Origin: Bryum argenteum
Taxonomy: Eukaryota; Streptophyta; Bryopsida; Bryales; Bryaceae
Assembly: GCA_037043015.1 (NCBI GenBank)
Contig: CM073323.1
Span: forward strand, 8,618,001 to 8,682,000
DNA: 64,000 nucleotides
Direction: 5' to 3'
Positions 11,953-22,927 of this stretch are shown here, piece after piece (position 1 is the stretch's first letter; every line of letters begins with the position of its first letter). The notes under the pieces were generated by a model that saw only the letters and a list, made by a program, of their open reading frames with translations, made no database searches and was not told where the DNA came from. A program made the position numbers and the translations under genes.

Positions 11953-12169
11953 GCCGACAAATCATCATCTTCTTCTTCATCTTCTTCACGATTTTTCTCT
12001 TCCTTGTCTGGCTCTTGTTTCCCTGACAACACATCCGGCCACTTTCAAAAGGTTCTTCGAGCTTTTTAGAGCTTCATGTGATGATTGATAGCTTAGTTTC
12101 AGGTTCTGGGCACCAGATGAAGTGTGACCCGAAGCCTCGAGAGGGAAAGTAGCGAGCGCTCCTTTGTAC

Positions 12170-12197
12170 ATACACAGACAGACAGACAGAGACAGAC
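12170..12197 (+). repeat. CAGA microsatellite in the 3' region of the VQ gene
   Basis: Short run of CAGA units about 220 bases after the VQ stop codon, probably in its 3' untranslated region. Confidence 0.6.
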
Positions 12198-12839
12198 GAT
12201 TGAAATGAGCAGTTATTCTTGTGGCCTGAGTACCCAAAATGATGGTACTACGCTGTAACACCAATTTTTGAGTTCAAGCACTTTGTTCTTGAATCTTTAC
12301 TAATTTTAGCTCATTCCATCTCTGTAGAGAAGGGTTTTTTATTGATTCTCCTGTGCATGCACGGAACTATCAATGTGGGTGGAACCTGATTGCAACGTTG
12401 ACCTGATTTCGACGATTATGGCAGGTTTGTTTCTATGTATGCATGAATGTCAAACCTGGTTTCAAAGTATGAATAGTAGAAAGTGTAGCATTCTCAAATG
12501 AGGAAGACTGACTTCTCAGTGTCTGTAGTCTGTACACTCACGGCCACTACGCCGCTTTATGTAGATTGGAAGAGCCAACCACCGCGATTGTAGGAGCCGA
12601 TTGTTGCATTGTCTGCGTCCTTGTTATGTGGAAATCATGCGATTTTGAGAAGCGAGCTCTTGCCTAGTCTACTTTATTGTCATAAGATATGCTTTTATGT
12701 GGCAACATTGTTTGTGAATTTTACCTTTAATGTTGAAAGGTCTCAGAACTTATGTCCTATGATAATTCTTGTTCTTCTACAAGAATGTCCTTTTCATCTT
12801 TCTTTGTTTTCATTTATGACAGTTTTTTACAGATATGTT

Positions 12840-15800
12840 TTTTTGTAGATATGTTTTTTTCTGCCTGCGTCCTACGTCTGGATTTTTTACATTTTTTTTA
12901 CAATTTTGATATGACCTTTTTGATGTCCGTGTCCGGAGAACATATGTGAGGACTTGTATATACCCGTATCCTCCGGACATCAAAAAATAGAAGGATTTAA
13001 TTAATTTGTGAGTAAGGTCTCCCTTGTCCTATGGGTGAGCTTTTTATTTGGTGCTCTTAAAAAACTACACACCTACACACTTCTAAACCTACAACTTAGA
13101 GATATTTTCACTTGGACTTCTGATTCAGGTTATAATGGTTTATGAGATATCCCCTCACTTCTATCCCATCCTCATTTTTCTTTGAAATATTCTTTTCAAA
13201 CCGATTTTGATTCCATCCAAGAGTGTTGCTTCCAGTAGTATCCCTAATTCCCTATTCAATCATTTTCAAGAATTTATAACTATGTCAATAACAACCTAAC
13301 AATTGAGAATTCTTTTAAGTTGATCTCTTTCAAATATGCTAATGCAATACATATAAAATCACTTAAAGCAATTCAAATTATTCAAAAATGTAAGAAAAAA
13401 TATAGGCTTCAATGTAAGGGTCGTAACATTGGTTCAATGCTTTACTCAAGTTTCGGATTACATAGCATTAAAATATCAAAAATGGAATGTTCAATTTTAT
13501 TTCCGCACAAGTCTTTACTCGTGTCCTACGTATGGATGTTTTTAAAATTTCGATATGACCTTTTTTGATGTCTGTGTCCAAAGGACACATGTAAGGACTT
13601 GTATATACCTATGTCCTCTGGACATAAAAAAATAAATGGTATTCAATTAATTCGTGAGTAAGGTCCCTCTTGTCCCGATGGGTGAGCTTTTTATTTGATC
13701 CTCTTCAAAAACTACCCCCTATCCTTGCTTCCCTCGTCGATGGTCCTTCTGTTTTTTAAGATTTATAGCATGTCCTCTCTTCCCTTCTCCTCGGTTCCCC
13801 ATGCTTTGTCTAGTTCCCCCTCTCACAACTTTCCTTCTTGGTTTCCATCATTCGTTCTCAATCTTCATCATTTGTTCCTGGTTCTCATTATTTGTTCATG
13901 GTTCTCATCCTCCTTTCGCAATTCTTATCCTTTGTTTCGGGTTCCTAGTTCCCCTCCGATTTTCCCTTGATCTCCCGTTCACTCCTTCTTTGCTCTCATT
14001 CTCATGTTCCATATTCCTTGTCCATTTGACTCCTTGTCATATTATTGGAATCTAATAAACTCTTAATAACAATCAAATACCACTTATAGAAACTCTTCAA
14101 AATCTTTAAAACTCTTCATGCCTGTATAGAAGACCAAATTATGATGGCCATGACCATGACCATACATGTATTTGATTAATTTGTAAGTAAGGTCCCCCCC
14201 CTCATCCCAATAGGTGAGCTCTTTATTTAGTGCTCTTCAAGTACTATCCCTATCCACGTTTTCCTCATTGATGATTGGTCCCTCTCCTTTATAAGAATTA
14301 TAGCATATCATATATTCCCTTCGTCTTGATTTCCTATATTCTTAATTCTTTAAGATTCATAGCATATCTTTCGTTCCATAGATCCCTTGTTCCTACTTCT
14401 CTGTCTTTTGTTCTGGTTCCCCATTCTCCTTTTCTATATTAATGGTTTCCTATCTCTAAAGTCTTGTTCCCAGTATCCATCATTTGTTCCTGGTCCCCCC
14501 CCCAACTCTTCTTCTTGGTTCCCATCGTTCGTTCCTAGTTCCCATCATTTGTTCCTACTTCCTATCATTCGTTCATGGTTTTCATTATTTGTTCATGGCT
14601 TCCATCCTCCGTTTCCATTTCCTATCCTTTGTTCGAGTTTCTAGTTCTTGTCCCATCTTCCCTCGATCTTCACTTGATTGTTTAGTTTCCTTCCATTTAA
14701 CATGTTCTAACATTCCTTGTCGCTTCAACTCCTTGTTATATTATTGGGATCAAGAAACCCTTAATGACAATCATATACCACTTACGAGAACTCTTCAAAA
14801 TCTTCAAAACTCTTCATACTATATACATAACCAAATGATGATGGCATGATCATGACCATGCATGGTGGATTACCAAGGACAGATAGAGAGATCGTTTTCT
14901 TTTATATCTCTACAAGTCCTTATATGTATCCTCCCGACACAAACATCTAAAAGGTCATATTGAAATTTATAAAATGTGTAAAAAATCTATACCTAGGTTA
15001 AAAAAAAGGTACAAAGTTGGAGGTTTTTGGTGATGTTGAAATTATGAGATATGCAATCAATATACAAGTTCTCCATGTTGTCCATGTTGTTTAAGATTTA
15101 TAGCAAGACCTACGTTCACGTCTTTTTGGTTCCCAATGCTTTTTAAGATTTGTAGCATGTCCTCCATTCCCTCGTTCCATTGTTCCTAGTTCCCCGTCCT
15201 CTATTATAGTTCCCTATTCTCCAATTTTTCTTTTTTTTACTGTTCCCTACCTAGAAACTATAGTTCATGGTTTCCATCGTTTGTTCTCATTTCCCCATCT
15301 CCCAACTTCCCTTATTAATTTCCATCATTCGTCCCCAGGTTCCCATAATTTATTCCTAGTTCTTATTATTTGTTCCTGGTTTCCATCCTCCATTCCGAGT
15401 TCCTATCCTTTGTTCCTCGTTCCTAGTTTCTTTCATCCCCCCTTCACTTCTTCTTTGCTCCCATTTTGATGTTTCATATTCCTTGTCCCTTTGCCTCCTT
15501 GTTATATTCTTAAGATCTAATAAAAAAATTAAATACCACTTATGAAACCCTTCAAAATCTTTAGAACTCTTTATACCGTGTATACACGACCAAATGACAT
15601 GACCATGACCATGCATCGCCAAGGACAGACAGATTGTGTTCTTATTCATATAGAGATATAAATAAAAGAATAGGATTGTTTGTCCGTCCTTGGCGATCGA
15701 TACATGCATGGTCATGGACCATCATTTGGTCATGTATACACGGCATGTATTAAAAAATTTGAAGAGTTTCCGTAAGCGGTATTTCATTGTTATGAAAAGT

Positions 15801-16310
15801 TTATTAGATCCCAATAATATAACAAGGAGTTAAAGACATGAAAACGCCAACAAAGAAGGAGTGAACGGGAGATCAAGGAAACATCGGAGGGAACTAGGAA
15901 CCAGGAACAAAGCATCAGAACTAGGAACAAATGGGAACGACGAACAAATAATCAGAATTAGAGAATTAGAAACGAATAATGGGAACTAGGAACAAATGAT
16001 GAGAACCAAGAACGAATGATGGAAACCAAGAAGGGAAGTTGGCGGACAGGGAACTAGTAAACCAAGAAGGGAAGTTGGCGGATGGGGAACTAGGAACAAA
16101 GGATGGAAGCCGAGAACGAGATTTTGGAGGTAGGGAACCGGTGACAAAGATATGTAGAATGGGGAACTAGAACAGAAGACATGGAACTCAGAAGTAGGAA
16201 CAAGAAAACAAGGGAATAAAAGACATGCTATAAATCTTTAAAAGCATGGGGGAACCGAGAAGAAGGGAACGGAGCTTTAAGAATATCAAACAAAGTCAAA
16301 ACTTACGACT
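12840..16310. repeat. mosaic of inverted and direct pyrimidine-rich repeats
   Basis: Three copies of a block with ATATGACCTTTTTGATGTC followed by GGACTTGTATATAC occur: direct near 12905 and 13548, inverted near 14915-14990. GAGTAAGGTC..GGGTGAGCTTTTTATTT blocks recur near 13010, 13655 and 14185. Between them lie long C/T-rich tracts made of GTTCCTGGTTCCCATCATTTGTTCC-like words. The segment 15110-15630 is repeated in inverted orientation at about 15700-16270 (G/A-rich words, AATAATATAACAAGGAGT). A hairpin around CCAAGGACAGAC (15615) and GTCCGTCCTTGG (15681) sits at the centre. No transposase is seen. It looks like a foldback element or nested miniature elements. Confidence 0.6.
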
Positions 16311-16419
16311 GGAAACCTTTACAGATATATTTTGTTTGGAGGCAACTCAATTGTAAGTATCACTTTCTTCAAACAGATACATTTTATGAATCTTTTACAA
16401 GCTAGTTAGTCGCTTCCCC

Positions 16420-16728
16420 TTGCATCCACTTTCTATCATTTATGCTTCTTTTTCTCATTCGCTTCCGCTTGCATTTGGTTCTTCTGGCAATCGCTTCCTC
16501 ATTGTCAAAATCCTACGAGACTCTAATGTCTCTAGAGAGCAAATGAACGCACTAGGGCAAATGGCGGAAGAGTTGATGATGGCAAACGTGGAGATTGAAG
16601 AACACCATGTGCTAGAGATGCGGAACATGATGGAGGGGGATCACAGATTTGCACTAGAAATTGGACTTGGTGCACTATTGCTCTTTGCAATACGTCGCCA
16701 ATGCAAGGAAGATATTCATGTAATGTAG
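16420..16728 (+). CDS. unrecognised ORF, 102 aa
   Basis: An open frame with a mildly acidic, Met/Glu-rich central part (residues 40-72) and a hydrophobic end. It matches no family I recognise. The downstream frame 16809-16994 could be part of the same degraded unit. It adjoins the inverted-repeat mosaic, so a transposon remnant is as likely as a gene. Confidence 0.2.
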   Translation: MHPLSIIYASFSHSLPLAFGSSGNRFLIVKILRDSNVSREQMNALGQMAEELMMANVEIEEHHVLEMRNMMEGDHRFALEIGLGALLLFAIRRQCKEDIHVM

Positions 16729-17712
16729 CAAGCCGACCGCTGCAAGCAATTGGAGATGGTGGATTGCATCTTCAATCAAATGTGGCCAGAGTTGCACAAC
16801 ACACATAGATGACGGTTTGTTGTATTTTTCAAGTCCTAGGCTATACTCGTGTGGTGGTTTCACATTTATTTGTGTTTGCATTTGGTATTGATAATGTGAA
16901 GGAGTTGTTGTTGTGGCATGTATGGAGATCAAGGACCAATGTCATTGAGTTATTGTCCCAATGTTGTACACTGCCTATTGAAATGGATTCTTGAGACTTG
17001 TATAGTCGGAGGTTAAAGTAGGTAAGAAATACGGTTGTTTAGATAGACAAGAAGAAGGGTGGCTATGGCATTGGATGATTGAAGTAAAACAAGGGCGGTG
17101 GTTTTGGTGACCAAGAAGAAGGGTAGCCAATATAAAAAGGAGGTGCTTGAACAGAGTGTGTAATTCACTTTCCTTTCACCTTTGTCTATTCGACGTTGTT
17201 GCATCCCTAAGAGAAACAAGTTTTCTTGAGTTGATTTTTATTCATGTAGCAAGACTCTTATTTCTTTAAATTTGTGTTTTGCACTCAAAATTGTCTTGTT
17301 TCTAGTCTTTCCTTTCAAGTTTGTTAAACTTGTAGCTTACCGGTGACAATTGTTAAACTTGTCAATTGCTAAAAATGTCCTAGACTACAATTTGTACTTC
17401 TTATTTAGTCTACCATCTACAACATCATTTTAACATATATTTCATAGTTGAGTTTTATGAGATGTAAAAATGTTGACTCTTCTTATTGAACAAGAACCAT
17501 TGAAAAAATCAAGTTAGTAAACATAACTACTCCATTTTATAGACAATACTTTCAAAAATTGAAGAAGTCCCCAAAATTATTGGAAATAAAATATCCTATC
17601 CGCTACAACCGATATCTAAAGTAGCAAAGAAGTCTATTCAAAAAGAAACAGAAGGCCTCAAACATTGTCCTTCCCCCTAACGTAAGTTCACTCTAATGAG
17701 CGGGTTGTGCTT

Positions 17713-18065
17713 CACCTAAAAAAGAAAGAGAAACTCCAACCTATTTAAAGGCCGACATGAATAGAGTGTTCGTTCGACCTATTCTTGAATGTATGCCCGG
17801 ACGTCATCACACCAATGGGGAGACTACTAACTCCTCTCGGGGTGAACACCATGTTAATACCTACCTAGCCGCTAGTGCCTTATAGATACCCGACAAAATA
17901 TCCCCCAAAGAGCTTTGAGGTACCCATACAACAAGGTTCAAGAACTCCCCACCATAGTGGGGTGGACTGTATGGTGGTGAACACCATGCCTGCATGGGAG
18001 TACAACCCACGACCTTCTCATTGGGGGCCATGAACCCTAACCACCAAGTCAAGGCTTGTGGTGCA
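17713..18065 (-). mobile_element. tRNA-derived SINE, diverged copy
   Basis: Minus-strand copy. The tRNA-like head lies at about 17990-18064, and the body is similar to the copies at 3221 and 26686. Its 3' third differs (ACGAACACTCTATTCATGTC) and defines a second subfamily, shared with the fragment at 22777-22845. A degenerate duplication with TGTGCTT (17706-17712 and 18066-18072) flanks it. Confidence 0.75.
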
Positions 18066-18309
18066 TGTGCTTAGCTGACATGCTAATGAGAAAGAACATA
18101 GGCCTACTTTGAGGTTGAGAATTTGTGATCATGCCAATAACTAGGTCTTATTTGAACCAAGTGAGATTCTACCATTTGCTTTTAGGTTGCTATGAGAATG
18201 TTCAAGGTATGAGAAATGCATCAATTGTATTCCTCACATCAACATCAACCTCTACCATTCGCACTCAAAACCAACATCACCAAATAGCATTCCCTGCCTC
18301 AAAGAACCA

Positions 18310-18465
18310 ATATCACCATATTCGTTTAATTGGGAATTTCTGCAAGATTGGGACTCTCTACAATCTACAATTTGTATAGATTTTTCCACAAAATCTATGG
18401 TAGTTATAGATTTTAGAGTCCCAATCTCGCAGAAATTCCCAATTAAACGAATATGGTGACCAATG
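18310..18465. mobile_element. palindromic hairpin element (MITE-like)
   Basis: About 45 bases including CGTTTAATTGGGAATTTCTG and GATTGGGACTCT (18320-18357) recur as a near-perfect inverted copy at 18413-18457. A loop of roughly 55 bases separates them. RNA from either strand would form a long hairpin. It lies downstream of the DCN1-like gene, outside its predicted transcript. Confidence 0.7.
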
Positions 18466-18469
18466 TTGA

Positions 18470-19333
18470 TATTATCATTATTTTGTAGACTAGAATTGTA
18501 AGAGTTTCAAAACATAAATTACATATTATCACTCTAATACTAAAGGTTCTATACTACATCCTCGCTCCAATTCTTTGAATGCAATCTTGTAAGAATCAAA
18601 ATCCAAAAATGTAGAAGTACGTACTCATATAATAATGAAATCATGAAACGAGACACCATAGTACACTATCTTCTTGTACATACAGGCACGTCCTTAAACA
18701 ATGTACTTGGTAACCCTGCTTTCCTCCAAAAGTGAGAACATACATACACAGCTTTTCAGAAAATAAACTCAGTAGCAACAACCAAGTTCGAAACTCATCG
18801 TCCTCTTCTAATTAGAAGTGCTGTCGACTGAAGCGATCGTGTATGATAACAACAAAAACTGCACTTGATGCAAAGGATGCATGAATGATTGCAAGCAAAA
18901 TCAGATGACCTGAATCATCTCAGCATGAGTCCAAATTATTAGAAAAACAGTACACCTGAAATCATCTCTTATTCAGGGACATAACATACTTGTGTATGTT
19001 GTCCAATCAAGTGACTAACAGCGTGACTAACATCCACAATATCCCCTTAAAATCCACCGACATTTACATTTCCACAAAGTAGCAGGCAGCAGGTATAGTC
19101 AGATTCCCTGCACCATGAGTGGTAGACAACGGAGCGACCAATTATCATAACATGTGGCCACAATCCAACCAGTATATTATCCGAGCTTTAGCGAGATTTA
19201 AGATGGCGATTGTCGGTGTTGATAGCGATAAGGAACAATCGCAGTTCTCGGAGCTTGGATCAGAACACCTCTCATGTTTGCTTTAGATCCTCCCCTGCCA
19301 CGAAGATACTTAAGCACAAACAGGCAGCCGAGA
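18470..19333 (-). other. 3' flank and likely 3'UTR of the DCN1-like gene
   Basis: No further coding exon was found after the stop codon at 19334-19336. The polyadenylation site was not located. Confidence 0.4.
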
Positions 19334-22066
19334 TCATGACATGGTTAACATGCACTTCCTGGCCCACTCCACGTAATTATCCAAAAGCAATGGCCATGCT
19401 TGACTCTCATCGTAGTTGCTGAGATCGGACTTGATCTGCAAACATAGTCACAACAGTGGATGTCAGGAATGTAGACTGCCAAAACATAGTCTTCTGAAAG
19501 ACATATTTTGGAACACAAGCGACAACCAGAAACAAGCAGAAATTCCGAAATGAAACGAGAAGTTGAAATTAAGCTGAATATCTGGTATCAGGGGAAATAA
19601 AGCTGTAGATAGTCTGAAGTAGTTTTGGATGTGGATGGGTATATTTTGCATTGCGCTAGGGAACAAGCACGAAAGACTGGTACTACATGAAAAGACGCCC
19701 TCTTATTTCATACCTCATCACAAAACCGAAGAAATGCAGACCACTGGTCTAAATTCATGGCTTTGTACTCAGTTTGTTCCTGCATAGTTTCACAGCAAGA
19801 AGTGAGTTTTGGTAGGATGAAATGATCAGCTGGAACGAGATGACCACGGGCAACTTACTAATAATATGGTAGCGTTTCATGATGAACCTATCTCGCCCAA
19901 CTAAAAATGCGAGGTAACAAGACCAGGAAAATACCAGGTCAGGTCCTGAGTGAATACCTGTAAAAACTGAAGGAAAGTGTTCACATGTGGCCGAGAACCC
20001 AGCACCAACTCCAACATCTGACATGCTGTCTCTAAATCCAATGTTTTCTGACGAGGCTCTGTAGAGATCAGATGAAAACAGTTCACAGAAAACAAAAGGA
20101 TACATCAGAACAGTTTTCTTCGTAACAGTCGGCAGAAAGACGACAAAATTCAAAAAAAGCGTTGACCAGAGCTATTACAGTGGCACGCAATATAAGGACA
20201 GCGGACAGTACTTTCTCATACTGTAACATCGTTAACACATTCACACAACCCATCGTAATGTAGCTTATCACAAGAAATATCATAACAGGTACCGCCGTCT
20301 TTCTTCTTTACTTCAACTACAGTAGTGCAGAAGGGCACCCGATACCACTATTTGAGCAATTGAACAAAGAGAGATCACTAAGTACAGACTACATAAGTAG
20401 ATGAAATAATGATATAGCATGGACAAGAAAATGTACCTGTTAGACAGTACTTGAATGAGAATGTATAGAAGTCTTTGAAATGATACGGATTTCCAACCTG
20501 CAAATCGCTAAAAAAATCTTAGAAAAACTGCGATCTTACACATCTGCTGAATTCAGGAAGCTACAAACAATAATCACCTTCCAAGAACAACTCCTACTAT
20601 CACACTTCCAACTGTCTTAGGCAGATGTGACATTCAAAATATGATACATATGATTAAGTTCCCACACCTCTTGTTGCAATGTAGGGAGTGCCTTCTTGAG
20701 CTTATCAATGCTATCCACTCGCATAGCCCTCAATCCCTTCCTCCATTCCTCCTGCAAAGCGAATTTGCATCAAAAAAATCAAACCCCTGGTTTTGCTACT
20801 ATTTTCCACGTCAGAACTCAATAACGATGAGCAAACATGGACCACATGTTCATGCTCCTTGAAATGTTATGAACCCTAGGTACTCACCAAAGAAAAATAT
20901 CCCTGTCGGGCAGCCTGCAACTTCCTACAAACGCAATAAGAAACACATATCAGTAAGGCTAACTACTGCATAAGACAGACTACTGAGCTTGTTCTCTGTT
21001 CAAGTTATAGATCATGGTGTCATACAAAAAGCATACCATGCAAGAAGCAGAACTTTAAAGTCTGCAGGAGAAACACCAAGGTCGTCACACAATGCTTCGA
21101 TGCCTTCAGGCCTGCAAAACCGCCCACAAGATGACGACTTTATTAAAAAGCACGTACACAACAGCCAAAATCAACGACTCCAACAACAGCAAAATCACTC
21201 ATTGACATGTCAATGACGAGGAAAATATAGAGACGGCCGAACAATTCCCACTCACCCTATGCAATTCTCGTCGGTTTTGTCGGCATATTGACTGAAGAGG
21301 CCATCGATTTTCTCGAGCTCTTTCGCAGCGGCTTTGTTACCTGTCCCTACCAAAAGTTGCGATCAATCACTTTCCATACCAGTTCCGACTCCGCAGTCCG
21401 ACCTTCCAGGCATAATTCACTCTTTGACTCTCAACTAGATCTAAAACACTAGACCAATGAACACGACACCAGATTATGGCCACGTAAGACCAGATCCTGT
21501 GACCTGTAACATGAAAGCTGATGCTCTCCAACAAGACACGACACAATCTTCTCACGATCCACTCTCTAACGGAAGGGACCAACCTTTGACACGAACGAAA
21601 AGCAAATCTCATCAATCGCCAAACAATCAAGCACGCTCACATCCACATAGAACCAACACAACATGTTGACAAGGACAGGAGCTCATCAATTACACACTAA
21701 CCGCACGTCACAAAATTCACTGTGATGCAGCAGCAATAACGGAAAGCAGGCTACAAGAGACCAAGAGCGGCGGCGCCATCCGCCGAACAAACAACCTGGC
21801 TCTTTAAACTCCCCAAACACAATAATTAGGGATTCCAAACCGATCAGCGTAAATCTCACGCAAACATCAAAAGCAGCACATTCTCAACTCCTCCAATTAA
21901 GCTCAGACCCACACAATTCGGTTCAATCGAAGAATTAGGGCTTTGAGGAGTGATCAAGCGTCAATTGCACGCACACGAAAGGCTGTAAATTACCAGCAGC
22001 GACGCCGACGGCGATGGCGGGCTGGAGGAGCACCCCGGTTCTTCTTGTCGAGGACCTCCGCATCAT
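19334..22066 (-). CDS. DCN1-like protein (cullin neddylation co-E3), 9 exons, 227 aa
   Basis: DCN1-like proteins help transfer NEDD8 (RUB1) from the UBC12 E2 to cullins and so activate cullin-RING ubiquitin ligases. Exons (transcript order, minus strand): 22066-21994, 21340-21256, 21111-21037, 20924-20888, 20751-20668, 20497-20437, 20058-19958, 19779-19714, 19435-19334; all introns are GT-AG and phases join exactly. A basic, low-complexity N-terminus (1-24) is followed by a complete PONY (cullin-binding) domain, about 30-220: GIEALCDDLGV (56-66), LLLAWKLQAA (74-83), FKDFYTFSF (125-133), DLETACQMLELVL (146-158), and the conserved C-terminal DLSNYDE..AWPLLLDNYVEWAR (198-220). No UBA domain is present, as in the short plant and animal paralogues. 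ATG-ATG opens the frame; the upstream Met is taken. The assignment is strong. Confidence 0.93.
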
Positions 22067-22331
22067 CCCCCGCTGGAATCACGAATCGAAACCCTGAGGA
22101 AGAGAACGGAAGTGAAGAGAAGGAAAAAGCCAGCAACAAGGAGCTGCACCAAACGAGGCACAATTGCTGCAAGAGATTCACGGCGCTGAATCGGAAACGT
22201 GCTCGGAATCAATGGACGGGCGAGAGAAAGAAAAGTCTATCTTATTGCAAGAGAGCAACAGCAGGCGCCGGCCTTGGCTATGTCGCTGGCTATGGCGGAA
22301 TAGTTTTGCCGGGCAGGCTACTCCGGGCCGC

Positions 22332-22338
22332 TTATATA
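22332..22338 (-). promoter_or_regulatory. TATA box of the DCN1-like gene
   Basis: Read on the minus strand, TATATAA lies in a GC-rich context about 266 bases before the start codon at 22066. The position fits a core promoter with a leader of about 230 bases. Confidence 0.5.
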
Positions 22339-22776
22339 CTGTACCGTGCCAACCCCTCGAGGCTCACCAATTTACTCTTCGCGGGCCCGGTACACTAACA
22401 GACTATGCCGTGCGCTTTTGTGCGTGAGTAGACAGTTACATGCTTATTAGTGTGGAGAATTGCAGCGGCCAATAGATTTGCAGTGGCAAGTTGTGACAAC
22501 AGAGTTTTACTAGAGTTTATGCTCAAGATCCATTCATAAAGTAAAGAGGATGTTGGATTGCACTTTATGAGCCCAATCAAGCATTTTATGCTTGATCATG
22601 AATTTTGAGGAGCTATACCCAACTATTTTTTATTTTATTTTTTTAAAACCTTCTAGAAGAATGGTGAGTTGGGGAATCACACCCAATTTACAGAATTTTG
22701 TTTGGAAGCATAGATTGTTCACACCAAGCCTTCAAACAAAAATCAAGAAAGGTTTACTTAGTGCTAAAACCTTTCT

Positions 22777-22845
22777 CGCCTTTGGTGTGATGACTTTCGG
22801 GCATACATTCAGGGATAGGTCAAACGAACACTCTATTCACGCCCC
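22777..22845 (+). mobile_element. SINE 3'-part fragment (second subfamily)
   Basis: GTGTGATGACTTTCGGGCAT through AACGAACACTCTATTCACG matches the reverse complement of 17755-17825. Only the 3' part is present, and no duplication was found. Confidence 0.55.
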
Positions 22846-22927
22846 TTTCTTCTTTGCTAAATAGTTTCCATTAGTGAAAACACATAATATTCTTTGTAAG
22901 CTAGATTCATTAGTAGCTTTACCATAT

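Noticed and set aside
19755-20153. 132-codon minus-strand ORF within the DCN1-like gene
   Set aside because: A different frame crossing introns; the spliced PONY-domain reading explains the locus.
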